A program made the translations under genes and the position numbers. From Aptenodytes patagonicus (taxonomy: Eukaryota > Chordata > Aves > Sphenisciformes > Spheniscidae): a DNA stretch of 64,000 bases. Positions within the stretch are counted from its first letter, which is position 1. The number at the start of each line of letters is the position of its first letter. Location of the stretch: contig NC_134949.1 of assembly GCF_965638725.1 (NCBI RefSeq), forward strand, positions 123,068,294 through 123,132,293, read 5' to 3'. Of this stretch, positions 41,201 to 51,800 are shown in pieces. The notes under the pieces are model-generated. The model ran no database searches. It had not been told where the DNA came from and worked only from the letters and a program-made list of their open reading frames with translations.

Positions 41201-41739
41201 TGTGCAAAGTGCCTCCATAAGCCAGAGAAATTACCAAAAGTGTGAAAAGATGTCTTTTATCTGGAACAGAAGAAGGCCTGCAGGATGAATCTGCAGCTGC
41301 CTTACTCAAACTAAAAGTTACCGCTTCTTTCACGCTGGCTGTCTACTCTGGACAGAACACCGTGTTCTCATCACATTCAAATGCAAACTTTCGCAGGGGC
41401 ACATAGCGCTTGACATGGTCACGTATGAAGGAAAGCTACTTAGAAGTGTGCAAGTATTTTTTTTACACAGAGTGTTTCAATGTTCCCTCTTACAACTTTT
41501 GCAAGTTGATAAGGATACATTTTCCTTCTTAACAAGGAGGAAGTGTACTGTTTGGTGCAGTCCAAAGAGGGGTTGGGAATACGTTTCAGATACTATGTGG
41601 CTGCTGAGATGAGGTATCGGTTCATCTGTATTTTTAAGAAACCGTGCAAGACTGTCGGCGCTCTGCCAGTTTCAGTGTGTCAGCAGCGGTGGGGGTATTA
41701 GTGGTTCCCTTTCTAAACCTGGATTTGCAAAATGGTGTC
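35227..41739. other. Intergenic spacer, CLIC6-proximal part
   Basis: Mixed AT-rich to balanced sequence without a recognisable exon, CpG island or mobile element. Frames of 60-100 codons, for example minus-strand 40270-40563, lack any family signal. Distal control elements of either gene could lie here, but the sequence alone does not show them. Confidence 0.55.
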
Positions 41740-42321
41740 CCTCTCCTTGTTCTGGCGGCCAGCAAACCCTCAGCCCCCGGGTGGCTGTCAGCCCCACCTG
41801 CCAGCGGGCCCAGGGCTTGCGGGTGCCAGGCTAGTGGCCGCATCTGGGGGGCATCTGGGGGGCTGCAAGAGACACCGCGCCTGAGGCCGTGAGCAGCAGC
41901 GAAGGGGAAAAGCAAGGGCATAAATGGGGCTCGGGGGGGTTTTGGGGTGGGAGGCGAGGCCCGGGCAGGGCAGGCAGCAGGTGCTTGGCAGGCATGCCCA
42001 GCCAGCCCCGGTGGGGCCGCTGGAGGGGAGGGGGGGGGCAAGCTTTTTGGCCACTCTTTGCAAAGGCTCCAGTCCCACTGAGCACCTGCAAGCAGCCGGC
42101 GGGTAGGGAGGAGGTGGCCGAGGGGAGGCCTGGCAGCGCTTGGTGCCACCACGGTCACGCACTCGCCACCTCCTCCCGTGCCGGCTGCAGCCCAAATCAG
42201 CGGAGAGCAGATTTACCGGGGCGGAGAGGTCTGGGGCGGGGGGGCGAGAGACCCGCCGGCCTCGCCCTGTGCGGGGGAGGCGCGGGAGGAGGAGCGCGGG
42301 CACCTGTGGCTGCCGCCCCCA

Positions 42322-42349
42322 CGCACACACACACACACGCACACGCGCG
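42322..42349 (+). repeat. (CA)n/(CG)n alternating purine-pyrimidine tract
   Basis: CGCACACACACACACACG followed by CACACGCGCG lies about 160 bases upstream of the CLIC6 start codon, probably in the 5' untranslated region or core promoter. Alternating CA/CG tracts can adopt Z-DNA; this is an inference from the motif. Confidence 0.85.
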
Positions 42350-42504
42350 GCCCCGGGGCAGCCGTGCGCAGGCGCTGCCGTCCCCCCCGTCGGTGCCCGG
42401 CGCTGATCTCCGGCGGCGGCGGCTGCGCTGGTCCCAGCTGGTCCCGGCGGCCGGACGCGCCCGCCCCGCTGAGCTCTTGGGCAGCGTCCCCGGGGGAGGA
42501 CGGC

Positions 42505-44010
42505 ATGGCGGAGAGCCCGGGGCGGCCCGGCGCCCCGCCGCCGGAGGGGAGCGACCTCCCGCGGGAAGGAGGCGATGAGGAAGCGGCGGCGGAGGAGCCG
42601 CAGCCCGGGGTGTCTCCTGAGGGGGTGGCGGAGCCCTCGGACGGCCCCCCCCACGGCGAGGCGCCGCGGCTGAGCGGGGAGGCGGCGGCTGGGCAGGAGC
42701 CGGCCGCGGCGGCGGTGCCCCCCGGGGACAGCGGCGGGACGAGGAGCGGCTTCTCCGGGGGGGCGGCGGAGACCTCGGGCGGGCCGGGCGCGGGGCAGCA
42801 GGCTCCGGCGGGGGCTGAGCAGAGAGACCCCGCCGGGGGTGCCCCGGCGGGCGAGGATCTGCCGAGAGGGGAGCCGGCGGCGGCGGCGGGGGTAGACGCG
42901 CCCGAGGGCTCCGCGCCGGCGAGGGCAGACCCCGAGGAGGCGGCGGTGGCCCCGACGGGAACGGACCCCGAGGAGGCAGCGCCGGCGGGGACAGACCCCG
43001 AGGACGCGGCCATGGCCCCGACGGGGACAGAGCCCGAAGAGGTGGAGGCAGCGCCGGCGGGGACAGACCCCGAGGACGCGGCCGTGGCCCCGACGGGGAC
43101 AGAGCCCGAAGAGGTGGAGGCAGCCCCGGCGGGGACAAACCCCGAGGAGGCGGCGGCGGCGACAACCCTGGCAGGGACAGACCCTGAAGAGGCGGCGGGG
43201 CCAGACCCCGAGGAGGCGGTGAGGGAGGAAGCCCCGTCGGGGACAGACCTCGAAAAGGCGGAGGCGACAGCCCCGTTTGGGCCAGACCCCGAAGAGGCGG
43301 TGGGGCCAGACCCCGAGGAGGCGGTGAGGGAGGAAGCCCCGTCGGGGACAGACCTCGAAGAGGCGCTGGGGCAGGCAGTCCCGGAGGGGACACATCCCGA
43401 GGAGGCAGTGAGAGAGGAAGCCCCGTCGGGGACAGACCTCGAAGAGGCGGAGGCGACAGCCCCGTCTGGGACAGACCCCGAAGAGGCACTAAGGCAGGCA
43501 GTCCCGGAGGGGACAGACCCTGAGGAGGCTGCGGCGACAGCTCCGGCGGGGACAGACGCCGAGGATGCGGTGTGGGAGGCAGCCCCGGCGGGGGCAGTCC
43601 CCGAGGAGGCGGCGGCTCCCGTGGGGAGCGAGGTGGCTCCCGACAGCCGCGGGGAAGCGGAGGCGGCGGTGCCAGCCGGCGGGGAGGCCGACGGCGGACG
43701 CCGGTCGCCGAGCGGCCCCGACGACGAGGACGGAGCGGAGACGCCGGGGACGGAGTGGGGAGCCGGTGCCCCGCCGGTGGCAGGAGCGGTGAGCGCGGCC
43801 CCGGGGGCAGGGGATGGCGGCGCGGCGGCGGGGCAGCGCGGCGGGGCCCCGGGCCCCGAGGGCGGCGAGTGGGATGCGGCAGATCCGAGCCTGAACGGCG
43901 TGCGGGGCCGGGTGGAGGACGAGGAGGACGAGACGGGCTCGCCGGCCGCCCTGGAGGAGGAAGAGGAGGATGGGGAGAAGCAGGAACACGACATCTCTCT
44001 CTTCGTCAAG
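42505..44010 (+). CDS. CLIC6: CLIC6 (parchorin), first coding exon, partial
   Basis: CLIC6 belongs to the chloride intracellular channel family, glutathione-S-transferase-like proteins that exist as soluble and membrane forms; its mammalian forms are found in water- and acid-secreting epithelia. This exon encodes residues 1-502. Residues 1-139 are Gly, Pro, Ala and Glu rich, 140-372 form degenerate acidic repeats (GTDPEEA type), and 373-468 are again low complexity. Residues 469-492 contain acidic runs (DEEDE, EEEEEDGE). The exon ends with QEHDISLFVK, matching the entry into the CLIC core in human CLIC6 (QEHDITLFVK). The donor AAG then GTAGGG at 44011 is at the expected family boundary before the AGxDGESIGNCPFSQR exon, which is not in the window. 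The start is the first in-frame ATG, with G at -3 and +4. The symbol rests on the terminal motif, the long repetitive exon and the position next to RCAN1. Confidence 0.95.
42922..43620 (+). repeat. CLIC6: Tandem acidic repeat domain of CLIC6 (GTDPEEA-type units)
   Basis: Residues 140-372 consist of variants of (G/A)-T-(D/E/N)-(P/L)-E-(E/D)-(A/V) separated by Ala/Pro/Val spacers. A 72-bp unit (24 residues) is repeated at 42988-43059 and 43060-43131 with two base differences. The phrase REEAPSGTDLE occurs three times, in blocks starting near 43210, 43315 and 43399. Mammalian CLIC6 has repeats in the same place but with a GDSVEAEGPA-type decapeptide, so position and acidity are shared while the unit is not. 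Confidence 0.95.
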
Positions 44011-44867
44011 GTAGGGTGTGAGGGGCTGCTGGGGAAACCTGGGTTCGCGACCCTCCCCTCCTCCAGGAGCCCCGGGCAGCTCCTGTGATGAGTGGCATTT
44101 AAATCTGGCAGGCAAAAGTCAGCCTGACTAAGGTGTTCTGGTTATTAACGCCCAAAATAAACCTGCCTCTGGCTCCTCATTCCTTCCGTGGGCGGCAGGC
44201 AGGACGGGACAGGGCTTCCCGCACGGTGGCTGAAGGCCAGTGCTGCCCGTCTCCTCAGCCCTGGGAGCAGGTGGAACCACTCAACCCAGAACCCAGAGAA
44301 GCACAGACCTGACCTGTAAAGTGGTTTCCCCCATAGTTTTCCCTTGTGGGCTCTGTGCTGCGTTACTTGAGGTTTCTCTAGCTTTAAATGGAAAGGGTAT
44401 GCAGGGATCTCAGTTTTGGTGGACTCAGGGGCTCTCTTCTGCCCTCTTCACTGGGGCTGGGACCCAGCAGCATCTGTTTGGAATTGCTGGCTGCGACTTG
44501 TGACATAGGGAGTTCTCAAGGGATTTTAAGATCTTCAGAACACAGTAAGAAGGACGCTCGGCACATCATGGGGGCTGAGGTTGAAGAAACTGGAAAATAT
44601 CGTTCAAAATGTGATACTGGGATTTTCCAGCATGAACTATGGTCAACATTTAGACAATTGCCCCAAAGTTTGGCAAGGCTGGATTCAGAGAGTCAGTAAA
44701 CTACCCAGCCGTGTAGCATCCCTTATAATTGTCCAGTTTGTGCATGTTTGGGCAGGGAAGACTTAGGTTAGAGGGAAATGGACAAAAAAGAGAAAAACTG
44801 TAATGGTCTTAAAACTAATTTCTCATATTTTATAGTATAGAGCTTTAGAGTTTCTTCCTAGCCTGTG

Positions 44868-44904
44868 CCCGGAATCCCACCAAAATCAGTGGGACTTGGC
44901 ATGG
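44868..44904 (+). repeat. Possible ancient amniote repeat remnant
   Basis: The phrase CCCACCAAAATCAGTGGGAC resembles the 'cca-ttgaa-tcaatggga' text common in old repeats of turtles and crocodilians. The call rests on remembered resemblance only; the stretch is too short and diverged to classify. Confidence 0.2.
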
Positions 44905-47900
44905 AAACAGCATCTGTTCACAGCGACAAAATACCAGATGTGAAATTTCTCTGTGTAGAAACCATCCTAAGGTGTTTTTCTTCCCTCTTCTCTGACCTCT
45001 CTGGACTAAATAAAGTGTGGAGCAGGGTGCAATATTTTTCTCAGAGTAGACCTAGCACTAAGGAACTAAAACTAGGGAAGCAGAAGGCGTTTGGGACCTC
45101 CACTACAAGCCATACCTCCCATGCAAATAGTGCACCTCCTGAGTTGGCCGAGGCTGCTTCTGTAGCAGCCGGAATTAACCGTGAAAGAAAGACTCATTGC
45201 CAGGCCTCTGGGTGACGGGGGTTAGGGCTGAAGTAATGTTTATGCCTTGATTTATCCCAACTCAGTGCACACTCCTTTTCTTCAAGGCTGAGCCTCCTTT
45301 GAAGTATCGTTACTTGAAAAAGGCTGAGGAATGCTCTGAGGCTTACACATAGCAGTGTCGGACGTGCTGGATAATGCTACACTGGAAAGATGAATGATAA
45401 TAATGGCTGATGTTGTGATGTGTGAATGCTCCCCAGCCAGCCCCCAGTTTAAGCAATTCCTTAGCACGCAGGCTGGGACGGATTCTGTGGTCTAAAGGCA
45501 ACTCTGTATGTCAGGTTGGTGTACAGTAGCTAGATGATAACGCTGGAGCCGAAATCTCTGATTTTGTGTCAAACAGCAGGAGCTGTTACTGTTGAGCCTG
45601 GCAGAGATGACTTATGGACTTTCTGGCTCACAGATCTTTGCAGGGACACTTTTGTAACTTATTTATTCTTGTTTCATGCTCTTATATCCATCAGGGAATG
45701 CCGGAGAGTGGCAGAGGGCTAAAGTCATAAAGGCTACCTGTGCATTATTGGTGTACGCTTTATGGAAGAACAACGTGGCCAAAATTAGAGAGCACACTAT
45801 AATAAGAGCATCTGTTGTGACTCTGTAGTCCAAATATTAGGATTAGGATATTAGGATTAAGCATGGTTTTTGAAAATATTTATGAATTAATAAAGACAGA
45901 AGAAGGAACATTTTCATGATTGACTTAGCATTAGTAACTTAAGAACACCTTGAAAATACTACAGCTGCTCTTCTAATGATTTCAGTGGAGTATTACAAAG
46001 CTTGAATATTTTACCTTACCTGGAGCTAGATTATTATTTTTTTTTTAGTTTGGGATTGGCACGAGTTCCTCCAGTTCAATGCAAGAAAAAAATGCCTACT
46101 GGAGAGCTCAGCATCTCCCCACTCACCAAAATGTGCCAGGGCCACAGTGCTGGGAAATGAGAAGCACTTCTCTTTGCTGTCGGGAGAGTTCACGTTCATG
46201 CTGCTCTTGCTGTCACCTGGAGACACACTCGCTATCTTTTTACCCTTCTCTTGGCAGCAGGAAAGGATATATAAAAAGGGAGAGACTGGAAGTTCTCTGT
46301 GGTGGCTTAAAGTAGTTTTTAAGAGCACATAAATAATGCTATGCTTAAATAGGTGCTGATGTATTTTGATGGGAAAAAGGGGGAGAGTGGATTCCAACGT
46401 GGGACGGTGTGAACTCTGGTGTTTGGGGATTACTGAGTGTCTGTGTCTGACCACAGCATGTGGTCCACAGACATGATGCTCCTTCCTGAGCAAGTGCTAA
46501 ATCTCAAGGGTTAAGGAAGTGAGAAGACGATCCAAACTGAATGCAAACATTTGTTTCCAGCCTGAAACACTTCCCTTCACATGCATGTTTCTAATGCACG
46601 TGACCACCCCTCTTATGGTCTATTATATCACTGTTCTATGCCTGCCTATTAGCTCTTACGTGCTTTGGAGATGTGGACACCTGCCTCTACTTTGCAAGTG
46701 GTGCTGACCTCTTTGACCCTTCTGCTGCGTTTCTCAGCAAGCACCTTGTCTACTTTCTCCCACGCAGCTGGGGGCTTCCTTGTAAATATATTATCCATCA
46801 GCTCCCCGACCTTCTTCAAACCTCTATTTAAAATTCTACCCTTCTGTAATGCCACTGGAAACTGGGCAGTGATTAGGCTGTTTAAAATACTGAGATCACT
46901 GTTTGTCCTGTTCAGTATGACCCTAATTTCTTTCTCATCCCTATTTCTGTTTGTTTCACCTGCCTGTTGATTTTTGGCTTACTTGTAAATGGTCAAGGTG
47001 GGGACTGTCTGTCTGTTATCTGTGCCTGCATGCACAGTGCTAGAGATAGGAGGTCGGTGCTGTGATTTGATAGCACTATACAAATACAGAGAAATGTTAA
47101 AAGTAAGCCCCATAATAGGAGAAAACTCACAAGAAAATAATACAGTAGTAGTGATTGAATGATTCTTGCAGTTTCCCTGCTAGGGAGCATTACACTAGAC
47201 TTGGCAGACGTTAAAGTACCTGGTAGTCCTTCAGTATAACACTTTGAGAATAACAAACAGAAGCATCGCCATCAGAAGGAAACTTTTCAGATATAACTGT
47301 GTGACGAGCAGTGTTTCTTGTTTTTACTGTTGTTGATCAAGCTTGTTCTTTTTAGAGGTTTGGGTTTTTTTCTCTTCTGCTTCCTGCTGCTTTGCATTGG
47401 TTCATTTAATTTTTCATATATGTATTTGAATATTGTGAATATCGTGTCACCTCGTGCCTCCCACGGTGAGGTGGGTGGCAAAATTCCTGCTAGCTTCACA
47501 AGCATGGGTACCAGCAATTGTGCTTTTAAGCTTATTTGGGTTGCTATGCAGTGCTATGTAGTTTGAACTTGGACACCCCGGGTTCAACGTTGAGATCTCA
47601 TGCTATCTGAGATACTCTAGCACTTAGCAGGGTTAGCAGCATCTGTGGGTGATAATATCCTTCTGGACCAGTAGCTCAATGCCGGACAGGGTACAGTAAG
47701 GCATCGCCAAAGACAGCAGACATCTGTGTTTGGGCAACTGAACTGTGCCGTTAATGAAGCTGAACTACTTAAGACTCCTTGGCTGTAAGAGCAAGACCGT
47801 ATCAAAATTGCTTTGAGGGTTTCACTAGGTGCCTGTTTGATTTCCATTTTCCTATGAAACAACATGTGCTGTACGTTTCCTTCAGATAGTAATATTTGAT

Positions 47901-48060
47901 GTTTCTGGTGTTTCAAAGTCAAATGCCTGCAAAGGTCATCCAGATATATTTTCCGATCGGTCTTTGGTAATTCAGCTAAGCGTATCTGGCACCCTGGGTA
48001 AGACACCCTGTGGATGTTGAAGCTTGCTTGCTGGTCTTCAGGTCAATGGTGTATGTAGGC

Positions 48061-48892
48061 TTTTTTTTTTTTCCTTCTGTGGCAAAAGCCCTTTATTTGT
48101 CAGAAGATGTCTGTAAATGACGTAAATTTATCTTACTATTTGAATATAGCAGAACTCTCACCAAAATGATTCCGTTAATTTTAAGGAATTTAAACATTTA
48201 TGTAGGGCTTAAGAGTTTATTTCTAAATTAAAAAAAACCCCAAACAAACCTCCAAGGTTGCCTACCAATCAATTTTAAATTTTCTTACAGATAGAAAACT
48301 TAAACACTAGAATCACAACTGCAGATTTCATCATTCCAAAGATTTCTAGGGATAGTGATTTATCTGTAAGTGCTGAACACAAACAGTCGGCCAAACAACC
48401 CAGCTTCAGCACAAGGCCTTCTCTGAGGTTGCTCATCTTCCAAAACAATTCTTGCTTAGTTTCTGGGTTAAATGGTATATGGTAATAGCTGACCATGAGC
48501 CTAAGGTAATAGATTTTATCCAATGAAAAGTAATAGGCTTTATTCAGTTTTGTGACGTTCTTGGTCTCTAAATCAAAGTCATTTATTTTCATTCAGAGAG
48601 TTATTTCATTCCTACCAGGGACCAAGGTTACTTTACTGATATGGAATTTCCTTGCACCATTCCTGAGATGTGCTTGACTGACTTGACACACTTGGAGCTG
48701 CACTGAATTATCAAAAGTGCTGATGAACAAGAAAGTAAAAGCCTTGCTGTGAGTAGAGACATAGGAATAACAGGTGCTTGCATTGGTGCCTCCAAACACC
48801 ACAGTTAACGTATCCAACTTAAATGGTAATGGGTGTTTCATACTAGAGCACAAAAAAGAATCTCCTTTTCTGTGATGTGATGGGTCTGTGGT
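48061..48892 (-). pseudogene. Candidate processed pseudogene of unidentified parent
   Basis: On the minus strand one reading frame stays open from 48892 to 48275 apart from a single TGA at 48593-48595, about 206 codons in AT-rich DNA where stops should be frequent. It contains residues such as KLDTLTVVFGGTNAS, KFHISKVTLVPGRNEITL and, after the stop, YYFSLDKIYYLRLMVSYY. About 180 bases after the final stop come AATAAA (48097-48092), 19 further bases and then A12 (48072-48061), the order expected of a copied polyadenylated mRNA. I do not recognise the protein and found no clear target-site duplication. Both the open frame and the A tract could be chance in such DNA. The copy lies antisense within CLIC6 intron 1. 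Confidence 0.35.
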
Positions 48893-51800
48893 TTATATAT
48901 AACTTACATTTAAAGTATAAACTGAACATCTGGGCCTTGAGTGCTGTAAGTAAGAAGTCCATGGGCAGCAGGAACTCAGATCCCTGGAAAAACCTCCTAG
49001 CCTGTATGACCGTTCAGTGGACTCTGTGCTGTACCTGATGCTGGACGTAAACACTTACAGCACAATCACTGAGTAGGTATTTGTGCTTAAGATCTTGATT
49101 TTTTGTTCATCAGTGCAATCAGTCTGTAAATCAGTTAGGTAAGTACAGTTTATAAGGAGGATAGCTGACATCCTGTATCAAAATGAAAGTAGACAGGTGT
49201 TTACTGTCCTTTTTTAGTGTAGATTCACTGTAGGAGCCCAGTATTCAGATGACCTCAGGAAGGTAAAAGTAAAGATTTGTGTGTGTGGAGTTACGCTAGC
49301 TTTGTATTTATGGATGAAAAGCAGTTTTGGGGGAAATTTAGGTACTGGATATTTATCCAAGAAAAGGGAACTACCCAAAGCTTGCCAAAGGTGAGCGCGT
49401 TGGGTTTGTGTGATGCTACAGAAGGAGAAATTGTTGTGGAATGAGCAGGGAAGCATTTGGTATGGTTTGGGCAATGGTAGGAAACAGATGGCTTCTCTTT
49501 CCCTTCTTTCCCCCCATCCCTACCAGGGCTGCTGCATTTCACTTTCCATCAAAAGCACACTGTATTTTCCCTGAGGAACACATCTGCTCCTTTCTCGTCA
49601 CTCTCTGGTTTTCTCCTTCTCGAGCTACATTTTGTCTACCTTCTTCAAAAGTAGGAGCTTTTCTCAGGTGCCACACTGCTGCCACTAAAATCCTGTAATT
49701 TTTTTATACGTTGTTTCCCTCCACCATTCTTTCGGATTTTCTGTTTTCCAGTTGCCTATGAGACCTGTCTGCTTTTATAACTGAGTAGTTACAAAAGTTA
49801 TCCCAGAATAAGGAAAAAATCATTCAGGAGAAAGCCCCTCCCCTGGAGCCGAGCACGAGCACCACGCAGGCTAGATCTGCTGAAACCAGAATCAAACCGA
49901 AGCTGGTCGGGACTGAGCCTTGTGGGGCTGCCCAGCAAACCCAGCACAGCCCCGCTTTGCTGGCTGCTGGTTCATTAGCTGTTCGTGCGGTGATCTTGAG
50001 CCTTTGACTACATACAGCTGTACGCAAAGTACCGAATCAGCAGAGGTGTGTTTGTTCAAAGACATTTTGCTGTTCTGTTCCCTGTTTTGTCGTACAAAGC
50101 AGGAAGCTGGCTCCCTTCCCATGGGTATTTGCCCTTTCTCAGCTACTTTTTTTTTCAGCTGGAATATGGCAATTTCGGGTTCCCTAATGCAGCTTAAGAG
50201 GAACTGGCATTACAAATTCCTTTCATAACTCTTATGAGTTATGTTAGGTTATAGTGCATGCCGGGTGCACCTGCAGCAGTTCTTCTGGGAGCTGAGTATG
50301 CTTCCAGCAGTCTTCAATAAAACTGCGCTTGGGAGACTTTGGTTTGAAAGGCAATGATACCAATCTTTTTTTCTGAAAGAGCTATGCAAATTTTTTGAAT
50401 GTGCAATCTTTTTCATTTTTCCTTCTCATGCTTTCCTTTCTGGCCATTCAGGATTTGTCACCTTTTTAGAGCTTAGACTGCTAAAAAGAAACAAGGTTCC
50501 TTGGAGCCACTGACTAAAGAATAGCTTTGAAAACGACACCAAAATTAGTTTTGCTGCTTTGCTCCTGGAGGGATGCTTAAGGAAGCAGTAGCATGCTCTG
50601 TTTGTTTATGCCAGTGTCAGTTCTGACAACTGACAGGCCAAGTCCTGTTCCAGGAAGATGCAAACCAACAGATAGACATCAGTGATCAGAAATACGGAGT
50701 TGCATCTAATTTTTTGGGTTTTGGTATGATCTAGTCATACTTCTTGGAGTCATCTTTTTGTCCGTGCTTTGGAAGTCCTAAAACTGCATGTGCACATAGG
50801 ATTGTACAAGCCTTAAGCATCTATTCGTTCTCAGTGTGACTGCAGATCTCTGCGGTTTGCAGGCTTGTTTTAGGCAAAAGAAGTTTTGAAATAAAGGAAA
50901 TGTCTTCAAAGCTACGTTCCTAGACCTTGTCCTATTTTTATTTACTCTCAGCTCACTGCTTCAGTAAAGCACCTCGCCATGTGTTTTACTTGAAGCACAA
51001 GCTTAAAGTCACGTGCTGTTTAAGCCCTTTGCTAAACAGGGGACACTTTCCTGATTCAGTCCTAGGGCACGGCCTGTATTTCTTGCTGGCTGAAACCAGC
51101 AGAAACTTCTGATGAGATCAGCCTGCTGCCCAAAATTCAACCATGCTGCCTCTACTCCTTCAGTTTTGTCTTCATTAAAAGGCTGATCTTACCTGTGATC
51201 ATCACAGACCAGGGGCAAGGATGGAAGTTTTCCTTGTCTGCTTTCTGCCTCCGGTCCCCGGTTGGCTGAAGTGAACCTTCATTTCATAAATCCTGTTGGA
51301 AAGCTGCAGCCTTCTTCAGAAACGTTGATGATTGCTGCACGAGGTGATTGCCATGCAGCTGTGCCTGGGAATTTTCATGCTGTCTGCCTGTTTAATTTGA
51401 GGCTTGATTCATGTTTGTATATAGATGAATAACAAACCAGTCTACAGGACTCGCGGCATTCACAAATATAAAACATTAGAATGTGGTGAATGATTTTCTG
51501 GGCAAGGGGAAGAAAGGGATTTGGCCAACTAGTTGAAAAATGTAACTATACTCAAATTATTAATATATTCAGGTGAAATCTTTGAAATGGTCTTCATTAA
51601 ATAAAAATTAAGAGCTTTTTTTGAGGAAATATTACCTGTCAGTGTTAGGTCTAGATTCATTCACAGGGGGTTTAGGCACAGTTGCCAAAATGGAGGAGGC
51701 AGCAGCAGCTGCGTCATTAGCCCTGTACTTAGGACACTGATGTGGGATGTGGCTGACTGAGGTTGTTATGTTACCTGGAGCATAAGTGGAAGATTAGTGT

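Larger units (their letters stand above)
41740..44080. promoter_or_regulatory. CLIC6: CpG island and CLIC6 promoter/first exon region
   Basis: Composition switches near 41740 to dense GC with many CG dinucleotides and returns to normal shortly after the CLIC6 exon 1 splice donor. No TATA box stands out upstream of 42505. A G-rich run (GGAGGGGAGGGGGGGGG) lies near 42022-42038 and a CA/CG alternating tract at 42322-42349. Limits are judged by eye. Confidence 0.85.

Noticed and set aside
42178..42504. Upstream extension of the CLIC6 open frame
   Set aside because: The frame is open to a GTG at 42178, but the first ATG is at 42505 with strong context. The extension has a (TH)n run from a CA repeat and no resemblance to CLIC6.
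42213..44009. Antisense open frames of 598, 535 and 430 codons over CLIC6 exon 1
   Set aside because: Mirror images of the repetitive GC-rich sense exon (Ser/Gly/Ala, Arg/Leu/Cys and Pro/Leu repeats). The sense frame ends at a proper CLIC motif and splice donor.
46026..46493. 155-codon minus-strand open frame in CLIC6 intron 1
   Set aside because: No recognisable domain, no splice or retrocopy signals, and the A-rich end only reflects a local T9-type tract. Treated as a chance frame.
47617..48006. 129-codon minus-strand open frame next to the candidate retrocopy
   Set aside because: It is in a different frame, lies beyond the A tract that would end the retrocopy, and has no family resemblance.
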